From assembly GCF_030733545.1 (NCBI RefSeq), contig NZ_JASHIU010000009.1, forward strand, positions 62,001-126,000: a stretch of 64,000 nucleotides of DNA, read 5' to 3'. Source of the stretch: Oceanicaulis sp. MMSF_3324. Its GTDB lineage: Bacteria; Pseudomonadota; Alphaproteobacteria; Caulobacterales; Maricaulaceae. This document shows positions 1 through 7,098 of the stretch, piece after piece; position 1 is the first letter of the stretch; every line of letters begins with the position of its first letter. The notes under the pieces were generated by a model. The model searched no databases. It saw only the letters and a program-made list of their open reading frames with translations, and had not been told where the DNA came from. Made by a program: the position numbers and the translations under genes.

Positions 1-1
1 G

Positions 2-319
2 TCGCTGCTGGACAAGGAAGAGAGCACGTCCGATGCGCCGGAGATCTTCGCCATGGAGCTGCCCGCTTCCATGTCCATTTCTTCCAAGGAGGGCGCAGCC
101 AAGGCGCTGGAAGCGCTGAGCAAGGCCCAGTCCGTCATTCAGCGCGCCTATCGCGACCTGACGACGGACCCGGCGCTGAAGGCGCTGCTGGAGGGCCCGC
201 AAGCGGGCAAGCGCGGCGGGACCGCGCCGGCCTATCTCACCGCGCAGGTGGCGAATTACCAGGCGGGTCTGGATCGTCTTCTGGGCGGCAGCGGCAGCAC
301 CACGCTGGGCCTGTTCTAG
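2..319 (+). CDS. C-terminal fragment of an unrecognised protein (cut by window edge)
   Basis: The reading frame is open from the first bases of the window, so the ATG at 53 is probably internal and the gene starts outside. The 105 visible residues are mostly helical (a KALEALSKAQSVIQRAYRDL stretch) and end in a glycine/serine-rich tail, GGSGSTTLGLF. No signal peptide or membrane segment is visible. It is convergent with the flbY-flgJ-flgI operon and separated from it by a shared hairpin terminator. Its position suggests a flagellar role, but I do not recognise the family. Confidence 0.6.
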   Translation, partial: SLLDKEESTSDAPEIFAMELPASMSISSKEGAAKALEALSKAQSVIQRAYRDLTTDPALKALLEGPQAGKRGGTAPAYLTAQVANYQAGLDRLLGGSGSTTLGLF

Positions 320-338
320 AGAGCCAGCATTGCGATAC

Positions 339-373
339 AAAAAAGCCCCGGAGCTTGGCTCCGGGGCTTTTTT
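339..373. terminator. Bidirectional intrinsic terminator between the partial gene and flbY
   Basis: An A-run, the stem GCCCCGGAGC, a short loop, GCTCCGGGGC and a T-run form a hairpin that ends transcription from both sides. It serves the plus-strand partial gene and the minus-strand flgI-flgJ-flbY operon. Confidence 0.9.
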
Positions 374-387
374 GATAAGTCGTCCGC

Positions 388-828
388 TCAGACCGTCTGA
401 TTATAGGCGAGGGCGGAGACGCTGGCGCTGGCGGCGCCCGGGCCATACCCGACCTGGGATTGTTTCTGGCGCGCGGCTTCATCCGCAATCGCCTTCACAA
501 GCCCTTCGGTCAGGGTCTTCAGCGCTTCCACCGCATCCCCATTCCGCGCCAGGGCCGCCTCGAACGTCCGGGTGGAGGCCTTCAGGCGCGCCTTGAGCTC
601 GGGATCCAGGCCGCCCAGACGTGAGCGATCCTTGCTGGCGAGCTTGGTTTCGGTGCGATACAGCGTGGCGAGCTTGGTCTTCTCGGCCTGGAAATCGACG
701 GCCTTGTGCGGCATGTGCGCTTCAAACAGCTCGGTTTCCTGGTCCAGCAGCTCGGTCAGGCGACCGGTCAGCTGGATCAGCGCCTTGGCGCGTTCAGTCG
801 GATTGGCGGCGGCCAGTTCGGTCATCAT
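388..828 (-). CDS. flbY: Flagellar protein FlbY (FlgN-like)
   Basis: The product is 146 residues and almost entirely helical: an N-terminal region (RAKALIQLTGRLTELLDQET) followed by a long coiled-coil-like middle and a short C-terminal tail, AYNQTV. This fits the small FlbY family found beside flgI in Caulobacter relatives, which resembles FlgN-type flagellar export chaperones. It is the last gene of flgI-flgJ-flbY. Its ATG overlaps the flgJ stop (ATGA), with GGAGG just upstream, so it is translationally coupled. The FlbY assignment comes from context and sequence character. A chaperone role is inferred. Confidence 0.75.
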   Translation of the reverse strand: MMTELAAANPTERAKALIQLTGRLTELLDQETELFEAHMPHKAVDFQAEKTKLATLYRTETKLASKDRSRLGGLDPELKARLKASTRTFEAALARNGDAVEALKTLTEGLVKAIADEAARQKQSQVGYGPGAASASVSALAYNQTV

Positions 829-1148
829 TCGCCTCCTTCTTGCAGGGCGAGCATTTCACGCATCACGGAGTCGGCCAGGCCGATGCCGCCTGCCTTCGCC
901 ATCACCTTGGCGTATTCTTCATTGAGCATGGACTTGAAGGCGCTTTCACCCGGCCCGCCGCCAAAGGTGGACTCGGTGGTCTCCCCCAGCATGTGCTCCA
1001 TCATCTGCGCCAGGAAGACCGCTTCGAAATCCTCCGCGGTCTTGCGCATCTGTTCGGGCGTCTGCGCGCCGTTCGGCCGTGATGTCGATCCCGGCCCGCG
1101 GGCTGCGAGCAGGGCGTTCTGCATCTGGGCGTCCAGCATTCCGTCCAT
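825..1148 (-). CDS. flgJ: Rod-binding protein (FlgJ N-terminal domain only)
   Basis: The 107 residues contain the rod-binding domain signature: KTAEDFEAVFLAQMMEHML, then a GGGPGESAFKSMLNEEYAK segment. FlgJ of enteric bacteria carries an additional C-terminal muramidase domain. That domain is absent here, as is usual in alphaproteobacteria, so peptidoglycan opening must be supplied by another enzyme. The protein is expected to cap or scaffold rod assembly in the periplasm. Its start overlaps the flgI stop (TAATG), so expression is coupled to the P-ring gene. Confidence 0.85.
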   Translation of the reverse strand: MDGMLDAQMQNALLAARGPGSTSRPNGAQTPEQMRKTAEDFEAVFLAQMMEHMLGETTESTFGGGPGESAFKSMLNEEYAKVMAKAGGIGLADSVMREMLALQEGGE

Positions 1149-2272
1149 TACAGCACCTCGATCTCAGCTTGCAGCGCGCCGGCCGCCTTGATGCTTTGCA
1201 GGATGGTGATCATGTCGCGCGGGCTGACTCCGAGGGCGTTCAGGCCGTCCACGAGTTCACGCAGGCTGACCGTGCCATCGAGGACGCCGAACTCACGCAG
1301 CTCTTCCTCGGCGGTGATGTTGGTGCGCGGCACTTCAATGGCCTCGCCGCCTTCTGCGAAGGGCAGAGGCTGGCTCACTTCCGGGCTTTCGGTGACGGTG
1401 ATTGTCAGGCCGCCCTGGGCGATGGCCACGGTGGAGACACGGACATCCTCGCCCATCACGATCGTGCCGGTGGATTCGTCGATCACCACCCGGGCGCGCA
1501 TATCCGTCTCGACGCGCAGCTGCTCGACTTCGGCCAGCAGCGCGACCATGTCGCCCTCAAAATAGAGCGGGCGGGTCAGCGCAACGGTGGAGGGGTTCTG
1601 CGCCGCAGCCGCTTCCGCGCCCAGATAGGCGTTGATCGCCTGGGCCATGCGGCGGGCCGTCGTGAAATCGGGGTTGCGCAGGGCTAGCCGGATCTGCGCC
1701 TGACCGGCCAGATCCCATTCCAGTTCGCGCTCGATCACGCCGCCATTGGCGATCCGGCCATTGGTGGGCACGCCGCGGGTGATGGAAGCGCCATCGCCTT
1801 CAGCCGCAAAACCGCCGACCGCCAGCGAGCCCTGGGCCACGGCGTACACATCGCCATTGGCGGCCATGAGCGGGGTCGCGATCAGCACGCCGCCCTGCAG
1901 GCTGTCTGCGTCGCCCAGTGCCGAGACGGTCACGTCAACGCGAGAGCCCTGCATGGCGAAGGGCGGCAGTTCGGCAGTAACGATTACGGCGGCGACATTG
2001 CCGGTCCTCAGATCGGCTTCACGCACATTGATGTTGAAGCGCTCCAGCATCGAGTTCAGCGCTTGCCGGGTGAAGACGGCGTTGCGCAGCGTATCGCCCG
2101 AACCGTCGAGCCCCACGACGAGGCCATAACCGACGAGCTGGTTGTCACGAACGCCCTCCACATCCGCAATATCCTTGATTCGCGGATTGGCCTCGGCGAG
2201 CGGGGCCATAAGGCAGAACATCAGGGCGAAAGCGACGAAAAGGCGGGTCATGCTGGCGGAGTTCTCCGACAT
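1148..2272 (-). CDS. flgI: Flagellar P-ring protein FlgI
   Basis: FlgI forms the periplasmic P-ring around the distal rod. The 374-residue frame has a signal peptide (TRLFVAFALMFCLMAPLAEA), then the family hallmarks RIKDIADVEGVRDNQLVGYG and GLDGSGDTLRN, and near the C-terminus LVDGLNALGVSPRDMITILQ. Length is normal for the family. Two starts are possible: ATG at 2272, which has no clear ribosome-binding site and lies only about 14 bases after the predicted sigma-54 start point, or ATG at 2251, which directly precedes the signal peptide and has GGAG 12 bases upstream. I favour 2251. It is the first gene of flgI-flgJ-flbY and divergent from fliX. Confidence 0.95.
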   Translation of the reverse strand: MSENSASMTRLFVAFALMFCLMAPLAEANPRIKDIADVEGVRDNQLVGYGLVVGLDGSGDTLRNAVFTRQALNSMLERFNINVREADLRTGNVAAVIVTAELPPFAMQGSRVDVTVSALGDADSLQGGVLIATPLMAANGDVYAVAQGSLAVGGFAAEGDGASITRGVPTNGRIANGGVIERELEWDLAGQAQIRLALRNPDFTTARRMAQAINAYLGAEAAAAQNPSTVALTRPLYFEGDMVALLAEVEQLRVETDMRARVVIDESTGTIVMGEDVRVSTVAIAQGGLTITVTESPEVSQPLPFAEGGEAIEVPRTNITAEEELREFGVLDGTVSLRELVDGLNALGVSPRDMITILQSIKAAGALQAEIEVL

Positions 2273-2295
2273 GGAAAGTTTCTACATCTGTCCCA

Positions 2296-2312
2296 TTGCG
2301 AGAAACATGCCA
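2296..2312 (-). promoter_or_regulatory. Sigma-54 promoter of flgI operon
   Basis: Read on the minus strand, TGGCATGTTTCTCGCAA has GG and GC dinucleotides exactly 10 bases apart and matches the -24/-12 consensus TGGCACG-N4-TTGCA at most positions. The predicted start of transcription is near 2286. P-ring operons of Caulobacter are sigma-54/FlbD dependent, which agrees. Confidence 0.75.
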
Positions 2313-2419
2313 GTTCGTTTGGTCTTAAGTGATTGATTTTTTGTGCCGACTGGTGGGTAAAGCTTGCCTCCCAATCAGCCTTTCCTGCGCGCTAGGCAAA
2401 ACATGCCCATAGGCGTCGT

Positions 2420-2434
2420 TTAAGCAGTCATTAA
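2420..2434 (+). promoter_or_regulatory. CtrA-type binding box upstream of fliX
   Basis: TTAAGCAGTCATTAA is an exact TTAA-N7-TTAA site, the full CtrA recognition sequence, placed 51 bases before the fliX ATG. A third TTAA lies at 2441-2444, six bases after the second, which may strengthen or modulate binding. In Caulobacter fliX is an early, CtrA-controlled flagellar gene. Confidence 0.8.
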
Positions 2435-2484
2435 GTTTGATTAAGCACACTGAAGACATGCTTTGAGAGGATTCGAAGGGCATC

Positions 2485-2904
2485 ATGAAGGTCAATTCTT
2501 CCCGGCCCGTTCAGGGCGCGTCGAGCGCGAAGCGCAAGGACGCCGCATCAAGCGCTTCGGGATTCGCGCCCGAGAGCACGACTTCGTCAGGCGGCGCGGT
2601 GTCGACCACGGCGCTCAGCAGCGCTTCTGCCATTGGTTCGGTGGATGCACTGCTGGCCCTGCAAGGCGCAGGCGATTCCCTGTCCGGCAAACGTCAGGCG
2701 ACTGAACGCGCCTTTTCCCTGCTCGACATCCTCGACGATCTCAAGCTGGCCCTTCTGGATGGCGTCCTGCCCCAGGAAACGCTGGCGAAGCTCATGGAAA
2801 CCCTTCAGAGCCGCCGTGACGCGACTCACGATCCGCGCCTGGAAGCGGCGCTGGATGAAGTGGAGATCCGAGCCGCGGTCGAGCTGGCCAAGCTAGGCGC
2901 CTGA
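2485..2904 (+). CDS. fliX: Flagellar assembly regulator FliX
   Basis: FliX is a small membrane-associated regulator in Caulobacter that couples early flagellar assembly to activation of FlbD and thus to sigma-54 flagellar promoters. The 139-residue product has a low-complexity Ser/Ala N-terminus (residues 1-50) and a helical C-terminal half with SLLDILDDLKLALLDG and the characteristic ending DEVEIRAAVELAKLGA. Its size and divergent arrangement with flgI match Caulobacter. GAAGGG lies 4 bases before the ATG. Confidence 0.92.
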   Translation: MKVNSSRPVQGASSAKRKDAASSASGFAPESTTSSGGAVSTTALSSASAIGSVDALLALQGAGDSLSGKRQATERAFSLLDILDDLKLALLDGVLPQETLAKLMETLQSRRDATHDPRLEAALDEVEIRAAVELAKLGA

Positions 2905-2985
2905 TCTCTTTGTGACTAAGGCGAATGCGTTCGTCACATCTTGTTCATGGCGCTGTTGAAATTACTCCGCAACCGTATGAGCAGA

Positions 2986-3013
2986 TTGACTTGACCTTGA
3001 CGGTCGATATTCT
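2986..3013 (+). promoter_or_regulatory. Candidate housekeeping promoter of dksA
   Basis: TTGACT and TATTCT are separated by 16 bases in the 153-base gap between fliX and dksA, leaving a leader of about 40 bases. The -35 element is good and the -10 element is moderate. No other function is visible in this gap. Confidence 0.4.
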
Positions 3014-3057
3014 CCGCCGCGCTCAGGCCGGCGGGGGCTGCATACGGAGACGGTCTC

Positions 3058-3489
3058 ATGAGTGTTATGGATTCAAGCATCGAGCTGCCGACGGGTTACC
3101 GTCCCAGCGAGTCCGAACCCTTCATGAATGAACGCCAGAAAGAATATTTCCGGCGCAAACTTTTGGCTTGGAAGGACGAAATCCTTCGCGAGAGCCGTTC
3201 GACCCTATCAAATCTTCAAGAAGATATCGGCGCCTTGCCCGATCTCGCGGACCGGGCGTCCACCGAGACCGATCGCGCGCTCGAGCTCCGGGCTCGGGAT
3301 CGACAGCGCAAGCTGATCTCGAAGATCGAAGCGGCCCTGCGCCGGATCGAGGAAGACGAGTACGGCTATTGCGAGGAGACGGGCGAGCCGATCTCTCTGG
3401 CGCGTCTGGATGCGCGTCCGGTCGCCACCTTGAGCCTGGAAGCCCAGGAGCGTCATGAACGCTCTGAACGGGTCCATCGCGACGACTAG
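3058..3489 (+). CDS. dksA: RNA polymerase-binding transcription factor DksA, single-cysteine type
   Basis: DksA binds in the RNA polymerase secondary channel and, with ppGpp, adjusts rRNA and stress-gene transcription. The 143 residues contain the coiled-coil (residues ~25-95; the tip region includes DLADRAS) and the C-terminal globular domain with YGYCEETGEPI and ARPVATLSLEAQERHE. Of the four zinc-ligand cysteines of classical DksA only the first remains; the others are Thr, Ser and Ala. Such cysteine-poor DksA is known in alphaproteobacteria. GGAG lies 8 bases before the ATG. Confidence 0.93.
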   Translation: MSVMDSSIELPTGYRPSESEPFMNERQKEYFRRKLLAWKDEILRESRSTLSNLQEDIGALPDLADRASTETDRALELRARDRQRKLISKIEAALRRIEEDEYGYCEETGEPISLARLDARPVATLSLEAQERHERSERVHRDD

Positions 3490-3505
3490 CGATCAGTCTC
3501 TAACG

Positions 3506-3907
3506 TCAGACGGCTTCAGCGCTCTGCTCGGGCGCCTGTTTCAGAAATTCCAGCGCGTCTTCGGCGTTCGGGAAAGCGCGCGCCTCAATGCCCGAGGTGT
3601 TGAGCACCTTGGTTGCGCGCGCCGACACCACAAAAGTCTGTGCATTGAAGACATAGGCGAGTCTGACCCGACGCGGGAAATGCTTAATGGCGTATTCCAG
3701 CCGCTCGTTGAACTCTGTGAGCGTGTAGCTGATCTGAGACTGGCTGTGATCAAACAGCACTCCTGTCCAGTGCCGTTCAATCTCCAGACGCTTGCAGATC
3801 TGCACCAGACCGGGCTCGGTCTGGGCGTTGGTTTCAAGCCCGGTGATGTTGTATCGCAAGACCCCGATCTCCGGCATTTCAATGCGTTCAAAGGAGTAGG
3901 GTGTCAT
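3506..3907 (-). CDS. Small STAS-like protein of unknown function (paralogue A)
   Basis: I do not recognise a named family. The 133 residues begin with a beta-strand-like GVLRYNITGL and later carry RRVRLAYVFNAQTF and GIEARAFPNAEDALEFL. It aligns along its whole length with the product at 4079-4510 (shared VL..ITGL, C.R, P..R.AYV, G..ARA...ALAF). The alternating short strands and helices resemble the SpoIIAA/STAS-like fold; that is an inference. It is a soluble protein with no signal peptide. It is separated from its paralogue by a terminator, so it probably has its own promoter in 3908-4020, where I could not identify one. Confidence 0.7.
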   Translation of the reverse strand: MTPYSFERIEMPEIGVLRYNITGLETNAQTEPGLVQICKRLEIERHWTGVLFDHSQSQISYTLTEFNERLEYAIKHFPRRVRLAYVFNAQTFVVSARATKVLNTSGIEARAFPNAEDALEFLKQAPEQSAEAV

Positions 3908-4020
3908 TCTGGATCTATCCGTCTGGCCGCTTGCGATTTCGAAAGAAGTCTTAATCCAGACCTTCTTGATAAAGCCTTACAGTGAATGGACTTAGCGACG
4001 TTCTATCAGCGCTTGCATGA

Positions 4021-4052
4021 AAAAAGCGCACCCCGCGAGGGATGCGCTTTTG
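4021..4052 (-). terminator. Intrinsic terminator after the flgF-flgG-flgA-flgH operon
   Basis: The stem AAAGCGCA/TGCGCTTT with an inner CCC/GGG pairing is followed on the minus strand by six T residues. It closes the operon after paralogue B and separates it from paralogue A. Confidence 0.8.
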
Positions 4053-4078
4053 AGGGGGCTTGAGAACGGCCGGACTAC

Positions 4079-4510
4079 CTAGTCGAGTATTTTGGGCTGA
4101 ACCGGACTTGCAGCCTGCACCGGGGCGGCGCTGCTGATCTCTTCCCCGGATGCAAAAGCCAGAGCGCTTTCGAAACCACCGAGCGCTCGCGCGTTCAGTC
4201 CGGCCGACTTCATCAGGCGTGTGATGTAGGCGGCGTGGATCAGATTGGTCTGGTCGTAGACATAGGCGATCCGCAAGGACGGGGGCATGCCTTCGCTCAG
4301 GATCTCGGCCACCTTCGCGAACTGGCTGACGGTGTGATCAAACCGGCAGCCCTGATAGTTCATGATCAGGCCTTCATACTCGTTATCACGGATACGGGCG
4401 CACAGCTTGGGCGCATTGGAGAGGCTGTCCTGAGCCTTGTTCAGGCCGGTAATGTGAATGCTCAGGACGCGTCCATCCGCATAATCACGACGTTCGAGCG
4501 ACAGGGTCAT
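4079..4510 (-). CDS. Small STAS-like protein at the end of the flgFGAH operon (paralogue B)
   Basis: This 143-residue soluble protein is a diverged copy of the one at 3506-3907. It begins MTLSLERRDYADGRVLSIHI and carries LRIAYVYDQTNLIHAAYITR and GLNARALGGFESALAFASG, plus a Pro/Ala-rich tail of about 20 residues not present in paralogue A. It starts 9 bases after the flgH stop with AGGGAG in front, so it is the fifth gene of the sigma-54 flagellar operon. Its role is unknown. A regulatory or anti-sigma-antagonist-like function would fit the fold guess, but no catalytic motif is visible. Confidence 0.75.
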   Translation of the reverse strand: MTLSLERRDYADGRVLSIHITGLNKAQDSLSNAPKLCARIRDNEYEGLIMNYQGCRFDHTVSQFAKVAEILSEGMPPSLRIAYVYDQTNLIHAAYITRLMKSAGLNARALGGFESALAFASGEEISSAAPVQAASPVQPKILD

Positions 4511-4519
4511 GTGCGCTCC

Positions 4520-5320
4520 CTAAAACGGCCAGAGCAGGTTGTAGAGCTCCTGGCCCACGGGCGGACGCTGCATCTCTGAGATGTGTCCACGACCGCCATA
4601 GGAAATCCGCGCTTCGGCGATCTGCTGGTGATCAATCGTATTGTCCGCGGCGATGTCCTGCGGACGGACAATGCCGGAGATCAGCAGCTCGCGCACTTCA
4701 TTGTTGATGCGCACTTCCTGGCGTCCATGGATGACCAGATTGCCGTTCCACAGAACGTCGACCACGATCGCGGCGGCGGTCATGGTGATGCTTTCAGAGC
4801 GATTGATATTGCCGGCGCCCTGAGTGGAAGAATTTGATCCGAAGCTCGCCAGGCTGGCCGGGTCCACCGCATCGTTGAAGAACTGGTCCAGAGCGGCCTC
4901 GCCGCCAAAGAAGTTCGTCAGGTTGGAATCCTCGGATGTGGCGCGCGAACGTGTGGTCTGATTGGAGACCTGTGCGCTGTCGGAGATGTCGATATTCACC
5001 GTCAGGATGTCGCCCACATGGGCGGCGCGAGGGTCGCCAAAGAAGGTGGTCGAGTTGGTCGCCCGCCAGAGTGAGTTGGGATTGCTGCTCTGCGCACGAG
5101 CTTCGGCGATGGCGCGAGCGCGGGCCAGCCGTGCCGCTTCGGCCTGTCCTGCCGTCGGGCCGTTGGCGCCGGACTGACCCGTCAGCGCGGCGGCGTTGTC
5201 GATGTCGTTCATGGGCGGGGTCTGGCCCACATAGGACAGCCGGTCCGTGGTGGCGCAAGCCGACAGGGAAAGGGCGCCCAGAATGGCGGCGCTGCTCAAC
5301 AGGAGACGTTTGGGAAACAT
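4520..5320 (-). CDS. flgH: Flagellar L-ring lipoprotein FlgH
   Basis: FlgH forms the outer-membrane L-ring of the basal body. The 266 residues start with a lipoprotein signal ending LSLSAC (lipidated Cys22). Conserved FlgH segments follow: SLWRATNSTTFFGDPRAAHV, GDILTVNIDISDSAQVSN, and the C-terminal GNLVIHGRQEVRINNEVREL and SGIVRPQDIAADNTI. Family length is normal. The start lies 3 bases after the flgA stop, within flgF-flgG-flgA-flgH. Confidence 0.97.
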   Translation of the reverse strand: MFPKRLLLSSAAILGALSLSACATTDRLSYVGQTPPMNDIDNAAALTGQSGANGPTAGQAEAARLARARAIAEARAQSSNPNSLWRATNSTTFFGDPRAAHVGDILTVNIDISDSAQVSNQTTRSRATSEDSNLTNFFGGEAALDQFFNDAVDPASLASFGSNSSTQGAGNINRSESITMTAAAIVVDVLWNGNLVIHGRQEVRINNEVRELLISGIVRPQDIAADNTIDHQQIAEARISYGGRGHISEMQRPPVGQELYNLLWPF

Positions 5321-5323
5321 GGC

Positions 5324-6271
5324 TCAGGACTCCACGGATGAGGCGCCGGAACGGCCGCCGAGCACGCTGGCGCGGCCCGGGCCTTCGACCCAGGCTTCGA
5401 CCGTGCGGTTCGATTGAAGATTGACGAAGCGAATGAACTGGCCTTCGCCGCCGTTTTCCAGCGCGCGGGCTTGCGCGCTCAGGGTCAGCGGGCCGACTTC
5501 GTACACGAGAGAGACCAGCTCGCCGCGTTCCACAACGACAGGCGGTTCCACATCATAGCTGCGCACCGGGCGGTCCGGGCTCAGCGCCCGTTTGGCGGCC
5601 ATCCCGATCAGGGAGTCCTGGGCCAGAATGATTTCGCCGCGCACCTGGCTCTCGGGCAGGCGCACCCAGTCTACATCCGCTGCGGTGATGGTGTCGCCGC
5701 GTGCAATGGTGCGGTTCAGGACCGGCACGTCAGCGACGCGCTGCGCTCGCCCGGACACGGTCAGGGTCTCACCGCCCGGATAGGGCGCGATCTGAGCGCG
5801 GAACAGGTTGGAGCCGGCGTCATGGTCGAAACTGATCAGCTCGGGGCCGCCCAGCGTGTCGAGCGGCGCATAAAGGTCCTGACGCAAGTTCGACAGGTTG
5901 ACCGCAAAGGCGTGGCCGGTTTCCACGAACAGGGCCTCTTCCACCATGGCCGTGATCTCAGATGTGCTGACCGTACGCGCGGCGCGTTCAACGGTGACGC
6001 GCAGGACGCCGCCGGCATTGGCCCAGTGCAGTCCTTCGCGGGCTGCGGCGTTTCTGACGAAATCAGGATCCAGCGAGATCGACCGGCCCGGCGCGGGCGC
6101 CCGGGCCAGCTGAACGTCGCCTGCGTCGCCGGCCATATCGAACAGGTCGGACAAGGTGATGACGCCGTCTGCGCTGACCAGGCGCTCCTTGAGCACCACG
6201 GACGCGGCCGTGTCCTGGGCCTGCGCCGCGCCGGAGGACAGCGCCAGAATGAGAGCAAGGGTGCGAAGCAT
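5324..6271 (-). CDS. flgA: Flagellar P-ring chaperone FlgA
   Basis: FlgA is a periplasmic chaperone needed for P-ring polymerisation. The 315 residues have a signal peptide (MLRTLALILALSSGAAQAQ), an N-terminal region of ~150 residues, and a C-terminal SAF domain: VPVLNRTIARGDTITAADVD, LIGMAAKRALSPDRPVR, then VERGELVSLVYEVGPLTLSA. The N-terminal part is longer than in short FlgA proteins, as is common in Caulobacterales. It lies 14 bases after flgG. Confidence 0.93.
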   Translation of the reverse strand: MLRTLALILALSSGAAQAQDTAASVVLKERLVSADGVITLSDLFDMAGDAGDVQLARAPAPGRSISLDPDFVRNAAAREGLHWANAGGVLRVTVERAARTVSTSEITAMVEEALFVETGHAFAVNLSNLRQDLYAPLDTLGGPELISFDHDAGSNLFRAQIAPYPGGETLTVSGRAQRVADVPVLNRTIARGDTITAADVDWVRLPESQVRGEIILAQDSLIGMAAKRALSPDRPVRSYDVEPPVVVERGELVSLVYEVGPLTLSAQARALENGGEGQFIRFVNLQSNRTVEAWVEGPGRASVLGGRSGASSVES

Positions 6272-6285
6272 GATCTATCGCGTCC

Positions 6286-7071
6286 TCAGCGCAGGTTCGA
6301 AGAGGTGGCGAGCATTTCGTCCGCGGCAGTGATCACCCGGGCGTTCATTTCATAGGCCCGCTGCGCCTGGATGAGCGAGGTGATCTCGGTCACCGCGTCG
6401 ACATTGGAGACTTCCACAAAACCCTGGCGAACCTGACCGAAGCCGGGATCGGTGGGGGCGCCCAGATTGGGCGCGCCGGACGCGGCGCTCTCCAGCAGCA
6501 GGTTATCGCCGATCTGCTCAAGCCCGGCTTCGTTGGGGAAGGTCGCCAGTTCAATCTGTCCGACGACCTGAGGCTGGGGTTGTCCGTCGAGCAGGACCTG
6601 CACCTGACCCTGGGTGTTGATCGCCACCTGGCGCGCTTCTGCGGGCACCACGATGCCGGGCATCACCGTATAGCCGTCGGCGGTGACGATCTCGCCATTG
6701 GGGCTGAGCGAGAAGTTGCCGGCGCGGGTATAGGCGTCATTGCCGTCCGGCATTTGCACGCGGAAATAACCCTGGCCGGAAATGGCGACGTCATAGCGGT
6801 TTCCGGTTTCACTCAGGCCGCCCTGTTCAGCGATGCGATAGACCGAGCCGGCGTTCACGCCCAGGCCGACCTGAACGCCGGTGGGCACGATCGTGCCGGC
6901 GTCCGACGAATTGGCGCCCGGCTGGGAGACGGTCTGGTACAAGAGGTCCTCGAACTCCGCGCGCTGACGTTTGAACGCGACGGTGTTCATGTTGGCGAGG
7001 TTGTGAGAGATCACCTCGACGGCCAGAGACTGGGCTTCCATCCCGGTGGCGGCGGTAGACAGTGCGCGCAT
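6286..7071 (-). CDS. flgG: Flagellar distal rod protein FlgG
   Basis: FlgG builds the distal rod that crosses the outer membrane. The 261 residues open with RALSTAATGMEAQSLAVEVI and NLANMNTVAFKRQRAEFEDL, contain the rod-specific insertion QTVSQPGANSS, and end with the basal-body C-terminal motif FVEVSNVDAVTEITSLIQAQ followed by RAYEMNARVI. GGAGG lies 8 bases before the ATG. It is the second gene after flgF. Confidence 0.97.
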   Translation of the reverse strand: MRALSTAATGMEAQSLAVEVISHNLANMNTVAFKRQRAEFEDLLYQTVSQPGANSSDAGTIVPTGVQVGLGVNAGSVYRIAEQGGLSETGNRYDVAISGQGYFRVQMPDGNDAYTRAGNFSLSPNGEIVTADGYTVMPGIVVPAEARQVAINTQGQVQVLLDGQPQPQVVGQIELATFPNEAGLEQIGDNLLLESAASGAPNLGAPTDPGFGQVRQGFVEVSNVDAVTEITSLIQAQRAYEMNARVITAADEMLATSSNLR

Positions 7072-7098
7072 GCGAGCGCCCTCCTTCAGAATAGAAAA

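Noticed and set aside
2384-2408. Second sigma-54-like site (TGGGCATGTTTTGC on the minus strand) upstream of flgI
   Set aside because: GG and GC dinucleotides are 9 rather than 10 bases apart, and a correctly spaced site lies nearer the gene.
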